This document shows positions 20,678 to 33,779 of a DNA stretch of 64,000 nucleotides, in pieces; within the stretch, counting starts at the first letter, position 1, and every line of letters starts with the position of its first letter. The DNA comes from Dioscorea cayenensis subsp. rotundata. Its lineage: Eukaryota; Streptophyta; Magnoliopsida; Dioscoreales; Dioscoreaceae. The position numbers and the translations under genes were made by a program. The DNA lies in NCBI RefSeq assembly GCF_009730915.1, contig NC_052474.1, forward strand, positions 13,551,501 to 13,615,500. The letters are read 5' to 3'. The notes under the pieces were generated by a model. That model was not told where the DNA came from and ran no database searches. It was given only the letters and a program-made list of their open reading frames with translations.

Positions 20678-23600
20678 TCATAAGTGCTTGTATATAAGTA
20701 ATACGAAATATACTTTTCTTACATTGAGCATTACTTTTATCAGATTTTATAGCTCATTCGTGTGTATTTGTGTTCTTTTTTGCATTGAGGGTTGTGGAGA
20801 CAAATTTGGAAGAGAGAAGTAAAAGTGGATCGTGGACATGATTGTTGATGAAGTTCTTGGATCGAACAAAGGTGAAGACACAAGTTGTGCTCAAAGACAT
20901 GTGGGTGTGTGGCAACCTCCATTGTGCTCAAGTGAATACACAAAGTAGAGGGGCATAAAAGCAGTCACACTCATATGTTCGGATTTGTGCAACATTGTTA
21001 AGAGCTTTGTCAGTGAAATTCATTGAAGACGTGACGTGATCTACCGCATGGATGTGTGCACATTCATGTGGCCTCGATGAAAAGTGTGAATTCGGGAACA
21101 TTTTGGCGAAGTACTGTAGCAAATCGCTATAGCAGTAACTATTCACAGTACGCAGAAAAAGGTCTGAAAATCCACACGACCGTGTGGAAATTCCACACGC
21201 CCATGTGGATGCCAGATTCCAGGCCTATGAATACCGCTTTGAGAGTTTTATTTGGGGATCTTTTTCCTATCTTTTGCCCATCTACTGGGGAGAGCGCTGC
21301 TAGAGTTTGGAGAGGCTTTTTCTGGGTTTTAGGAGAGGTTCTACGGCATTTAACATCAAGTTCCTTTGGAGAAAATCTATTGGCCCAACTTTCATCGGCA
21401 TTGATTCGGCAAGGTGTGCCCTAAGTTTGAGAAGGGAACCTTTGGAGAATACGAGGAAGCTTCGTAAGACCATCAATACGGATTACAAGGGGGTTTTATC
21501 TATGGATTGCTTGCATTTATCTTTGATTTCATTGTTGATTTTGTATTGCTCCATGGAGAGCTAAACTCCTAATGGGTGCTGGACTTGTAAACCTTAGGAT
21601 GATTTTGTTTAATTGACTCTTATTATGTTTATTTTATTTGATGTTTTAATTGAGTTTCAATCTTCGTGTGCTTGTTGATTTGATTTTCCCTTAGAGTGAC
21701 ACTAGAGTTGAGAATCTATCTAGGTAATCCTTTGAAGGGGTGACAACTTCATTAGGATAAGACTTAGCGAGATTTAAGAGAGTTGAGAGTGTAAGTCGAG
21801 AAGTAGCGGAACGTCCCATTTTCCTTCTAATGTGATTTATCCTATCTCAACGTTCCAAGAGTTCTTTGCGGTCACGATAGAGTGAAGTGCCAAGAGACAA
21901 ACTCCATTGGGGCTTAGTTGCGCAAGTAATAGAGTGAAGTGTTGAAGTAATCCTTGATCCTGGGGCTTAATCATGACTAGGGGTCTTTTCCCTAGACCAA
22001 AGGATTAGATCTATACTAGGGAATAGAAATTTATCACTTGGAATCCCTAGAGCTTCAAGCAGTCCCACACATTATGAGGTGTTGAGAGTATTCCTTTACG
22101 CCGGGGCAAAGTGATAAGTGCTTGTGTATTAGTAATGTGAAGTATTCCTTTTCTTACGATGAGCATTGCATTTTCTTAGATTCTATCGCTAATACATGTG
22201 AATTTGTGTTCTTTTGTGCATGTAGGGTTGTGGAGACAAATATGGAAGAAAGAAGCCAAAGTAGATTGCGTTTGCACTTTGTTGATGGAATCTTGGAGAG
22301 AACAAACGTGAAGACACAAGTTGTGCTCAAAGACATATGAGTGTGTGCCAACCTCCGTTGTGCTCAAGTGAATATGCAAATTGGAGGGGCACAAAGGCAG
22401 TCACACTCATGTGTTCCGACTTGTGCAATGCTAGCATGATTATCATCAAATGTGTTTTTATTTGAAGATGCAATGCGATCTACAGCATGGACGTGTGCCC
22501 GTTTATGTTGCCTAGATGAAAAGTGCGGATTTGAGAGTATTTTGGTGGAGTAATGTAGCAGGTCATGTAGTAAATCACTATAGCAATTTACTGTATCAGT
22601 TACTATTCATATACCGCTAAAAATTGAATTTCTGCAGATTCACACGGGCGTGTGGAAATTTCCACAAGCCCTATGTGGATGCCCGATTCGAACCTTATTT
22701 AAGTCGTGAATTTTAACCCGATTTTAGAATCTTTTCCCCCATCTTTTGGCTATCTTTTCTCCACCTTTAGAGGCGCTCGGGGCTAGGGTTTTGAGAGGCT
22801 TGGGCTAGGCTTTTGGAGAGGTTTGATGGCCTTCAACGCTGCATTCCTTTGGAAGAGGGTTATAGGGGGAACTTTCGTCGCCACCGATCCGGCGAGGAGT
22901 GCCCTACGCTTAACAAGGGAACCCTTAAAGAAAATGCGACCACTCCACAAAACCTTCAACAAGAACACTGATAAGGGCTTGTGTATTAGTAATACAAAGT
23001 ATTCTTTTCTTACGATGAGGATTACTTTTCTCAGATTTTATAACTAATGCATGTGTATTTGTGTTCTTTTGTGCATGTATTATTGTGGAGACAAATATAA
23101 AAAAAACAAAAGTAGATTGCAGTGCACCTAATTGATGAAATCTTGGATTGAACAAACGTGAAGACAAAAGTTGTCCTCATAAACATGTGAGTGTGTGCCA
23201 ACCTCCATGGTGTTCAAGGAAATATGCAAATTGGAGGGGCACAAAGGTAGTCACACTCATGTGTTCCGACTTGTGCAAAGCTAGCAAGGTTTTCGTCAAA
23301 TGTGCTTCTATTTGAAGATGCAACGCAATCTACAGTGTAGACGTGTGCCCATTTATATTGCCTCGATTAAGAGCATTGATTTGGGAGTATTTTTGGCAGA
23401 GTACTATAGCAGGTTACTATAGTAATTTACTGTAGCACTTACTGTTTACAGGCCACAGAAAATTGATTTTCTAGAGATTCACACGGGCATGTGGAAATTC
23501 CATACACCCGTGTGGATGCCTGATTCCACCTCTATTTAAGTTGCGATTTCAGCCCGATTTTAGAATCCTCTTTTCCATCTTTTGACTATTTTTCTTCCAC

Positions 23601-24573
23601 CTTTGGAGGTGCTCGCAGCTAGGGTTTTGGAGAGACTTTGGCTAGGTTTTGAAAGGGTTTACGACCTTCGACATCGTGTCTTAAATTGAATTATTTTGGA
23701 AGAGAGTTATTGGGGGAGGTTTCGTCAACAACGATCCGGCGAGGTGTGCCCTAGGCTTGACGAGGGGACCTTTGGAGAAGACGCGGCCGCTCCACAAGAC
23801 CATCAACACGAACACCAAGAAGGTTTTATTCATGGATTCCATATTTTTACTTTCGATTTTATTATTGATTGTATTTGACTCCATGGAGAGCTAAACCCCT
23901 AGTAGGTACTTGGACTTGTAAACCCTAGGATGATGTTGTTTCTTTGACTTTTTATTATGCTTCCTTTAATTGATATTTTAATTGAGTTCCAATCTTGAAT
24001 TCTCATTGAGTTGATTTTCCCTTAGAGTGACACTAGGTTAGAGAATCCATTTTGGTAATTCTTGTGGATGAGTGACACACCATAAGGGTTAGACAATACT
24101 AGATTGGAGAGGGTTAAGACGGTGAGTCGAGAGGTAGCGGAGCGTCCCCTTTCCTCTCCTGTATGATTTATCCTACCTCCATGTTCCAAGAGTTTTTTGT
24201 GGTCACAATAGAGTGAAATGCTAAGAGACGAACTCCGCTGGGGCTTAGTTGCGCAAGCAACAGAGTGAAACGTTGAAGTAATCCTTAGTATTTGGGGCTT
24301 AGTTGTGACTAGGGGTCTTTCACCTTTTCAAAAGGGTTAGATCTATTTTAGGAAATAAGGTTTATCACTTGGAATCCCTAGAGCCTAAAGCAACCTACCA
24401 CAGTGTGAGGTGTCGAGACTGAGAGATTTCTCAACAAGGGCATAGTGTAGGGTTAGTCACGATTGACCTTAAGTTTTGGGACCGTGTGTTTAAGGATCTC
24501 CATGACTCATTAAGCATTAGTTAGGGAACATAATGATTGGTCTTTGCACTTGAAACAATAGTCCTATAGTGAG
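20678..24573 (+). mobile_element. three partial TGATAAG-family LTR copies head to tail
   Basis: Copy 1 runs 20678-22111 (5' end to the CGCCGGGGC region). Copy 2 runs 22112-22968 (5' end to AACAAGAACAC, about 860 bp). Copy 3 runs 22969-24573 (5' end to AATAGTCCTATAGTGAG, lacking the final 250 bp or so). Copies 2 and 3 start TGATAAG(T/G)GCTTGTG; copy 1 starts TCATAAGTGC. The orientation is opposite to 9600-13230. Copies interrupt each other without the 3' remainders reappearing, so later deletions must have removed them. Each keeps the paired CACACGGGCGTGTG motif and the short frame ending MES before TAA (except the truncated copy 2). No gag or pol was found. Confidence 0.75.
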
Positions 24574-26279
24574 AGATCTAATTTGTGTTTTAATATATAT
24601 GATTGTGACTGAGAAATCTAATTACATATAGATCTACAATAGGTGAAATGGATTGTAGACACTCCTATACATAGGGCATCTCAAACTCTCTGGATTAGGG
24701 TAAAACCTAATAAAACGACTTATAAAACCATTTAATGCAATCGTAGAAAGAATTAGGTTAGCTTTGTGAAAAAGGTTAGGAAGAGATTCCAACTCAGCTT
24801 CATATCGGATTAGGTGCTAATAGCATTGAGAATTGCATTGGCATAGATTAGGAATCTCTGCAGTCCAATACACTCTCAAAATTAAACCGGTGTTAAAGTT
24901 TGATTAAAATTAAACCAGTATTGGCATGATTTTTAGTATTAATAAATTGGCATTTTGCATTCATGGTACAAGACTATAGATACTTTATGTTTAAGCTTTT
25001 CTCAATTTTTTTATTATAAAATCAAATTATGAAAATCTATTATAAAATTAAGCCTTTGCTCCATTGTTTTGGCACCTGATTGGAGTTGTTTTTTTCCTTT
25101 GGAAAGGCTGGGCAAGGTGAGGGTAGGGCGGGGATTTTTCTTTCAAAAAGCTGGGGTGGGGCAATTTTTGTAAACACCTATTTTAAATTTGCCTCTCTCC
25201 ACCTCATCCCAAATATTACATAGTTAGGCTTATATATTAGATATATCTTGAACGATTGATACATACCTAGAAGTTAGTGAGATCAAATCCTAGCTATGAA
25301 CACATTACTCTGCTTAGGAATAGCACTAACATGCACTTAAGGATGATGATTTCAGGGTTTTCACTTTCCAAATCCTAGTTCCATACTTCCATGGGCCATC
25401 ATCACCTAAACCTTCTTCATTATTGATCGCCAGTAGCCATTGCTCTCTTTCTCTCTAAGAAGTGAGTAGATCTTATTCCCCTAAACCACCTCTTTTTTTC
25501 TTTTTTTCTTTTTTTAAATATAGTTTAGGATTATGAATTTATGTTGTGTGCACACACACGTGTGTGTGTTTTAGCAAGTGAATAGACGAAGCTATCGCCT
25601 CATAGATCACCTTTTGGTTAATCGAACCAAGCTATCCAAGATTTCAAGGTCTAAGATTTCTCCAATTTCTCTCTTTTTTTTGGTGTTTCAAATTTCTTAT
25701 GAAACTGTGAAATTTAGTTGGGTGTTCTTGTGCATGCTTTTAAGTAAAAATAGAGTTTTGATTGTATCTACTGATTGTTTTATTCCTCCTTTGGAGATGC
25801 TGGGCAAGAATTCTTGATCTAGTTCTGTATATTAGAGTTTAACTACTGGTTTGATTCTGGATCTTTGAGATTACAGAGCTTTTGTTTATGCCTAAGAAAA
25901 AACTTTTGTTTTTATTCTTTTGGTCTCTGTCTGTACATCAATTCAGAAATTTATGATTTTTTTTCATGTAGTGAAATAAATACCAACACAAGATATGTAT
26001 TTGAATCTCAAACCAAAATCCAAATAATAATAATTATATTAATAATAATGAGAAGATGAATGAAAGAATAATAGAGATAGAGAGATGTCAGACAAAATCC
26101 AAATAATAATTTTCTTGAAACCTCCCCCATCTCCCAATTCTTTCAAGCATTATTAATCCCCTTAGCATGGCCTTTTGATGCTCAACAAACCTTCATCAAC
26201 GTCTTCACTAACGCACAACCTTCATGGCAATGCACCAACACCATCTCTGCTCCTCCTTCGCCAACTATAACCTATCATC
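24574..26279. other. gene-free interval
   Basis: No coding region is supported. Points noted are a GC-richer tract of GGGGTGGGGC type near 25090-25150, pyrimidine-rich stretches at 25440-25510, and an 18-bp perfect palindrome CACACACACGTGTGTGTG at 25551-25568. Open frames at 25578-25817 and 25865-26059 have no recognisable domain. Confidence 0.4.
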
Positions 26280-27795
26280 TGACTGACCTCTAATGTGTGC
26301 GTTGTGAGTATGAATATGCAAATAATGCTACAATGAGTCCATGAATACCACAAGTGTACGAGTCATCAAGTAATACCTTGTGGGTAAGCATGAGGGTCGT
26401 ATTTTCCCAGAAATGGCAAGAGGCTCCTATTACTTCCTTTTCGCTTAATCAATAGCCTAAACGTTTATGTTGTTTTTTTGTCTACTTCTACAAATTATTA
26501 AACAATAAAATTAGAGAATTGTTAAGCACAATTGGAAGGAGTTGAGTGGTTGTATGATAGTTATCTTGATTATTATTTAGGATAGGTGTGGAGTACAATA
26601 ATCATATTCTAGTATTGAACAGGGAGAATTCAATGGCCTACTGGTCCTAATCTCTTGGCAACCAAGTCTAAATCAGTAGAAACTTAAGATGGAATCTCTT
26701 CCTACCCACAGCCTCCTATGTTTGTCTTAAGTACAAGAATTCCTCTAGAAGGGACAAATCAAACCCTAAACCTAAGGGGCAATCAATCCGTAATCCAGAA
26801 ACCTAATTATGCCTAATCTCTTAGCGCATGCATAGATCTAACATGGCATGTGTGTTCTAATGTAGGTGCATATCTTCCTCATCTACATTAACAAGAATAT
26901 CATTCAAAGCATGCAATGAATCACATAAACTAGAAAGATTTATTGAATTTAACAATCAAAATTCATAAGCAATAATCGAGGGATCTAGACATACAATTCA
27001 CCTCGAATTGGGATCTTGTGGATCACAAATAAAGATATAAATAAAGATAGAACCATAAGACCAAAGAATAATGTTAAAAAATTCCTAAACTAACTCCCTC
27101 CAATAGGTCCGCGAAGGTTGAGGTTGAGAGGATCCCAAGATTAACAAGACCGCACCAAATCTCTTTGTGCGGCCTCCTCAAATGATGAATGTTGACTCTC
27201 TCTTGGAAAACTCACCGGAATCTGCTGAAAAAGTGAAGAAAGTCATCTTCAACCACTCAGATCTCCAGAACTATGTTATTCCGCAAAAGGATCTCCCCAA
27301 AATCAAAAAGAAAACCCTAGGGTATATATAGGATCGAGTCCATCAGGGCCTCACCATGGGCGTTATGATGCTCGTAGTGAGTAAATTATCACGTGGGCTC
27401 CAAGTCGAGTCCTGGCATGGCTTCTTTTGGCGTTGTGTGGATGGATCACTGTCATCAAGGGTTCACAATAGCCGTGGTGAGGCCGTTGTTGCTTTTGTGT
27501 TACTTCCAATGAATCCACACTACCACGGCTTGATAAAAGCAGTGTTGAGTGTGGACAAGGGCCATGGTGAGATGTTACCATGACCGTTGTGAGCCATGGT
27601 GAAACTCTGATTCATCAACTTAGTCCATTTTGCTTCCAAACACCCCCGAATTCACTTCTTTGTCCCTAAAACAGAAATAAATCCAGTTGTGAACAAAAGA
27701 ATGAATTTTTGAACTAATTATATTCCAAACATGTCAAATCTTATGCTAAATGTAGTATAATGATATGTAAAATATAAACTTTCTAGCACTTATCA
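26280..27795 (-). mobile_element. solo LTR of a second family (TGATAAGTGCTAG)
   Basis: On the minus strand it starts TGATAAGTGCTAGAAAG at 27795. It has a TATATATA box at 27330-27323 followed by CCCTAGGGTTTTC, runs through a polyT/GGAGGG region, and ends near 26280 with ...GGTCAGTCA. The flanks TCATC (26275-26279) and TCACC (27796-27800) fit an imperfect 5-bp target duplication. Length is 1.5 kb with no coding region. It shares only the first ten bases with the other TGATAAG family. The TATA box and downstream transcribed-looking sequence support an LTR; the left boundary is less certain than the right. Confidence 0.6.
27323..27330 (-). promoter_or_regulatory. TATA box of the second solo LTR
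   Basis: TATATATA about 470 bp inside the LTR start, in the context CCTATATATACCCCTAGGG, is the typical core promoter position of plant LTRs. Confidence 0.5.
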
Positions 27796-28269
27796 TCACC
27801 CAACTCATAGGTCTCTGAATGGGACTTACAATGTTAGTAAAAATATAGTCATTGTTAGTATATAGTTTTTATTATATTGTTTTAAAATTTAAACATATAT
27901 TTGCTTCATTAAATTGTTAATTTGTTTGTTTCTCGTAAGTTTAGTTTTGAATTGTCTCTCTTAATAAATAGCATTGTTCTATACCTTGGTTTTGAATTGG
28001 CTTATATGATATGTAAGGCTTCTTTGATACTTTTTTCTTTGACTAACTAATTTTTCCTTGTTAATATTGTTTGAGGAAATATAATGCCCATGAGATTACT
28101 TATTTACCAATTCCACAATTTGTTTTATAAAAATTCCATTGACCTACATTAACATCTTAAAATTTTTGAACCTTTTTTTTATAGTAATCTTGTTGTTGCT
28201 ATATTTTTAAGAGGACAATTTTTTATTTGCCCATGTAATATTTTACTTTAAAGGTAGAATTTGTTTATC
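27796..28269. other. AT-rich spacer before the hAT pseudogene
   Basis: No gene is seen. It may hold the 5' untranslated region of the hAT element that follows, but no terminal inverted repeat was recognised. Confidence 0.3.
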
Positions 28270-30580
28270 ATGGATGGTGAATCTCAATCTTCAACTCCCA
28301 TTGAAAATACTAATGCAAAGTTAGTTCCTACTCCTTCACCAATAGGTGTAGTTTGTGAATCTTCAACTCCGACTCCAATTTCAAATGCCACTCCAACTAC
28401 AGATAAAACTTTTTCAACACCTTCAACTGATTATGATATCAGTATTTATAACCCGGAAAAAAATTAAAATCAGTTGTGTGGGAACGTTTTACAAGACAAC
28501 AAATTAATGAAGAATGGAAAGAAATATGCAATTATTTGCATAAGGATGCTTGGTGGAAAATCTAAAAATGGAACTACACATGTAAATGACCACTTGAAGT
28601 GATGTCCAAAGCTAACACATAAAGATATTAAACAATAACTTATGGTAGTAAAGCAAAGTAAGGGTGATGGAACAAAGCTTACCAATTATGCTTTTCACCA
28701 AGCCTTGGCGAGAAAAGAACTTGCTCAAATGATAATAATTTATGAGTGCCCTTTGTCCATGATTGATCATGTTAGGTTTAGGAGGTATACATCTCTTCTC
28801 CAACCATTGTTTAATGGTTCTGTCTGAAATACAATAAAGAATGATATCCTCAAAATTTACAAGGTGCAAAAGTTGAAACAATGAAAATGATTAAGGCAAA
28901 TGATAGCAAAACTGCAATTACAACTAATATGTGAAAAGAGGTTCACCAAAAGAAAGGGTACATGGAGCTCACTGCCTTTACAAAAGTGAATCTTAAGGCA
29001 TGATTTTAAATAAAGTGATCATAGTTAATTATTTATTTGTATTGATATCTAAGTTAGTGAATGAATATAATCTAGACATGATTTTATACATATTTTATTA
29101 TATCATTTTTAAACGCCTTTTACTTTTCATTAAATGTTATTTGGTGATATGTATATGTAGGTATTGTTATGTCCCTACACCACACACAAATGAAGTAATT
29201 GCAAATGAGTTGATGAAAATTCTTTTAGACTGGGGATTTGACAAAAGATTATCCACTATTACTTTAGATAATTGTTTAGTTAATGATGGAGTTGTAAATC
29301 TTTTGCTTGATAAACTTCATCCGAAATCACTTATGCTTGGAGGGGATTTTTTTCATATGCATTGTTGTGCGTATATTTTAAATTTAATTATCAAGGATAT
29401 GTTGCATGTCATTGGTGATGGCATAGATAGAATTCATGATAGTGTTCAGTTTTGGACAGCTACTCCAAAAAAGAATAAGGAGTCGGCTAGAAAATTGTGC
29501 ATTCCAAATTCCCAAAAATTATTCCCTAATTGCAAAACAAGATGGAACTCGACATATTTATGATTGAGATTGCTTTATTTTATGAAGATGTGCTCAACCG
29601 TGCAAATCTAAGAGATCCCATGTGCAAGATTTGTCCAACAGAGGCAGATTGGGAAAATGCAAGATTAATTATTGGAAAGTTGCAATTGTTTTACAAGGCG
29701 ACTGAGATGCTTTTAGGTTCTAAGTACCCAGCCAGAAAAATTTAATTTCCAAAGATTTGTGAGATCAAATTAGCTATGTCCGAGTGGCTTTTGGATTCTA
29801 ATATGACTATTGGATTAATGGTTGGATGCTAGAAAAATTTGATAAATATTGTATTGTAGTTCGTGGCTTTATGGTGGTAGAAATAATGTTTGATCCAAGA
29901 TACAATAAATGCATGTTGGAATATCATTTTTCTGATATATATGGAGATGTTTGTGATATGGAAATAGATAGAATTGACAAGATTTGCCGTGACTTGATTT
30001 CTAAATATGAAAACAAGTTTCCAAATCTTGGAGTTATGAAAAACACTGCTTCCACTTTGGTTCAACAAAAAAAACTTTTCAGATGGATATGATTGAATTT
30101 GGCAATAAGAAGGAAAGCAAAATTACACATGTAAGGAGAGAGTTTGACTACTATTTAGAGGAAGATGTCATACCAAGATCTCCTGATTTTGACATATTGA
30201 AATGGTAGAGGACAGCTGGCATCAAATATCTCAAAATGCAAGAGATAGCTAAAGATATTTTGCTATACATGTGTCCACAATGGCTTAGGAGTCTACAATT
30301 TGTACAGGTGGCGATTGTTGAGTCCGTATGGTAGTAGATTTCATCCAATTATGGTGGAAGCTTTGACTTGTGCCCAAAGTTTGTTAGTGAATCAATTGTA
30401 AGGTAAATTTAAATTTTTTAATTTTTTTATTATGATTCCTATTAATAACTTAGCTAATTATTTTCTAACTTTATTACTTAGATCCAAATTCAATTTCATC
30501 GGATATTGCTTCAACTTGTAAAGAGGAAGATTATATTGATTCCATTGCTCTTGATTTGGCATAGTATATTATAATTTTTG
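28270..30580 (+). pseudogene. hAT transposase pseudogene, BED zinc-finger/RICESLEEPER type
   Basis: Blocks occur in the order of plant BED-hAT transposases. A Ser/Thr/Pro-rich N-terminus starts MDGESQSSTPIENTN. The BED finger is KSVVWERFTRQQINEEWK (about 28465-28620, broken). QALARKELAQMIIIYECPLS and DHVRFRRYTSLLQPLF fall at 28680-28820. The catalytic region includes ITLDNCLVNDGVVNLLLDKL and FHMHCCAYILNLIIKD (29160-29563), then CKTRWNSTYL. MLEKFDKYCIVVRGF and FDPRYNKCMLEYHF fall at 29826-30092. The dimerisation region is degraded, with RLLSPYGSRFHP and VEALTCAQSLL near 30310-30400. Multiple frameshifts and stops, plus an AT-rich insertion near 28990-29160, show it is inactive. Confidence 0.9.
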
Positions 30581-30739
30581 TATCTTCTCTTTTCCATAAA
30601 TATCTTACAGTATTCATGCTAACAACTATTTTTTCATCATATTTTTATAGGATTGACCAGTTGAGCATTTCCCATTTAAAGGAGCAAGCTAGACTGCAAG
30701 AGTGGGTTAAATATTATGTTTTGAAGTAGATTTCTTATG

Positions 30740-31364
30740 GTTTTATTTAAAAAAAATTGCTAAATTTGGGACAAGACATCATATCTAGGGGATAATCCAC
30801 TTTTGAAATTTTATTATCCAAGGATCACCTAGGAAATAATCCGTCCTATTTACAAATTTTAATCGCATTTTCAAATTTTATTATCCATGAATCATTTAGG
30901 AAATAATCTTAAAGTATATTTAGCAAGGGATAACAAAGGAATTTATTCATTGTTGCTGCATTCAAATATTAATGAATTACTCGAGCAATAATACCTAGGA
31001 ATTATTACATAGGGATTACATATTGCTTTAACAGTTCAATTTTTGAAAATTTAGCAATGGATTACTTAGGAAAAATTGCTTGCTAAATTTACTTAAGGAT
31101 TGCCTAGGAAACATTTTATAATAAATTCCTCATCTATTAAGAATTGGTTAACAGAAATTACTTAGAAAATTTATTATTTACCCAGGGAATAATTCATTGT
31201 TATTTAGCGAGGGATTATAAAATCCCTTAGGAAATTATTACCTCCAAGGCTTTTATCCATGGATGGTAATCCCTGGGAAATCCCTTGTTAAATAATATTA
31301 CCCATGGATTCTAGCATTTTACATAGGGAATTTTCCCTAGCTAATTACTGTTTTTCTTGTAGTG
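30740..31364. mobile_element. CACTA-type element end with subterminal repeats
   Basis: The right terminus, read on the minus strand, is CACTACAAGAAAAACAG (31364-31348), the canonical plant CACTA (En/Spm) terminal repeat. The preceding 600 bp is packed with variants of CCTAGGAAATAATCC and its complement GGGATTAC, as expected for subterminal transposase-binding repeats. No matching CACTA start was found on the left, so the element is probably truncated; the left limit given is where the repeats begin. Confidence 0.65.
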
Positions 31365-33779
31365 ATGTTATAGATATTTCTGAATTTCACTGATCAAGCT
31401 AGTATGAAACTTATTAATCATGTTATTGGTAAAGTTCATCGATGAGTAGAGAGTTTGTAGTGTTTTTCCTAGTGTTTCTAGTTGTGTTTATTGTCTTTTG
31501 TGAACCTAAACTTCATATTTTAGTCTAACTTTTGTATTATTGGAGGATGAATGCTTTTTGATATGTTTTAAATGATTTTAATTAACACAAAAACAATAAG
31601 TTTTTAGTAGAAAAATGGTTTGAAATGGAGTAAATAAAGTAAAGGATGATATTTGGCATGAGTTGACTATAAAACTAAGCGGATATGGCTATAACTCACT
31701 CAATTTTTATCCAACTGGGCCAAGTAAAGACTTTTTGGAAAGATCTCTCTAAGCTCTGCATGTCTGCTATTCAACATTTTTATTTTCAAATTCTATGTGA
31801 AACTTGAAGAAAGTTAGGAAGAAAATGGACTAGGTTAATAGGATTGAACCCAATAGTATTGAGTGGTAGTTTGAATACAGCTAGACTATAACACGATTAA
31901 TGATCTTACGGGAAAACTAACTAACTAAATTTGTCATTTTAGTGACAATTTTAACCTGTGATGTTCTAGAAGTTTTGAGGTTTATATATAGATCTAAATC
32001 TATGAAGAATCTTTAGAGGGTTTTGAAACAAGAGAAGAGTCAATGATGAAGATTAAGCTTAAAGAAAAGGATCAAGATGAAGATATTTTCCAAATCCTAG
32101 AGTTGAATCTTTGTATCTCTTCTCTATGAAGAATTTTAAAAAAAAACCATTATTTACTTGTATTTTGTATATATGATTGGGTAGATATTCTCTAGTTAGG
32201 GGTGAACCCTTTATGCTAATCTTTCTTTTTATTTTCATCTTTGAATGAATAAATTTTGAGTTTGTGAAATTTAACTTCATGTTTAAATGATTATGTGATG
32301 GTGGATAGGCAATCTACTCTATTTTCTTGAATTCATAAAATTTTAGGGTTTGATTTGATCTAATAATTCATTCATTTATTGAATTTTAGTCCCATAAATC
32401 CATGATAATGTATTAATCCTATTCTTGAGAACTTGATGCTGACCGGATTGATGAACTAGCATGCGCCTACATGGACAAGTGGGACGTGATGACCTAGGCG
32501 GGGTCATTTTAGTAATTTCCCGAACGGCTAATTTTGGTGATCAGAAGGCCCCATTAGATAGAAAACGGGTCAACAAACACAAGTCACAAGCTTGTCACAT
32601 CGGTTTTCGGCCAAATTCCATCATCTTGACCTCAAAAACATCAATTTTGTCGTTTATGGAAAGATTTCGTCTAGCCATATCTTATGCTATGAATCTCTGA
32701 TTGAGGCACCATTTTTGGTATTCGCTTTGTTTAGTTATGATTTTTATTTCCATAATGTCAATTGGGAATTTTTTTCAGTTTTTGGAAAATTTTCAATTTG
32801 TTTCCCTTTTTATGTTTTTAGGGTTTTTCTTGTTGGTCTATTTAATTGTAAGTCTTCTGACTATGAAAATCAGTTTGAAATGAAATAAAATTCTAGTTGT
32901 TCTTTGTTTTCCTCTAAATCCCTAGGTATTCTTAGACTAAACAGGATTTAGACTTTTACTTTGTTGTTGACATGGGAATTCTCAGACTAAACAAGTCTTC
33001 AACCTTATCCCGCTGCGTCAGAACTTGATCATAATTTTTTTCTTTATGGGAGTGCTACTATTTTAAGAATTAAGGATTAAAAGTTTCAATCTTGGATTTT
33101 TTTGATTTTGAATTAATTCAAGAGAATTTTCAAGAATCCTCCTATTCTCATCTAGATTGTTCCAATATGAGTATCTAGTGTCTAATAAGAGAGTGAGGAA
33201 GGTTAAGAGAGGTTCCTATAAATGGGAGCTTCCCAATTATGGATTCCTAAAATTAGAATTATAATCTAATTAATGATTGAAAAACTATCACATCTAACTT
33301 TTCTATCCTATTTTACTCAGATATGAGAGTTTGCATTTAGGTTAGTTTATTCTTTAATTACATATTTTTTTTATTAAGAGTATTACATAAGGTAGTTTCT
33401 TGGTTGTAGAAATTTATATACATTTAGAAGGGAAAAAGGGGTAGAATGGATACCTTAATGAAGAGAGTTGCCTGGATATGGAAGTAACCCGGAAAGTAAA
33501 TTCAAAAGTTAAGCCTAGCTTGATAATTCTAAATTAATTATCTACTTAATGAAGTGCATTAAACCAAATAAGAGGGTTTCTTGATTATAGGGAGGTCTAA
33601 GAACAAGTCTAGGTTGGTGTCTTAGCTTGTATGTGACTTTACTGCATTACATTCAAGGGCCTTTGCACATATCTTTTTATTCCTTTGTGATTATAATTTC
33701 CCGAGTTTTTTATTTTCTTTATTCAACCCATTAATTGGATCTCTCAAAGTGCACTTTCTAACATACTACAAAAGTTGCA
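31365..33779. mobile_element. old LTR-retrotransposon-like non-coding sequence
   Basis: No gene is supported. The stretch 32000-32460 (untranslated-leader-like sequence with GATTGGGTAGATATTCTC and TGATGCTGACCGG) and 33600-33770 (GCATTACATTCAAGGGCC then TTTGCACATA) look like LTR leader and R/U5 regions of plant retrotransposons. An exact boundary, target duplication or pol domain was not found. Open frames at 32461-32888 have no recognised motif. Confidence 0.35.

Noticed and set aside
27356..27583. Overlapping 72-75-residue open frames on both strands
   Set aside because: They lie in the leader of the second solo LTR, have no recognisable domain, and are open on both strands by composition.
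32461..32888. 79-98-residue overlapping frames
   Set aside because: No motif, and surrounded by LTR-like non-coding sequence.
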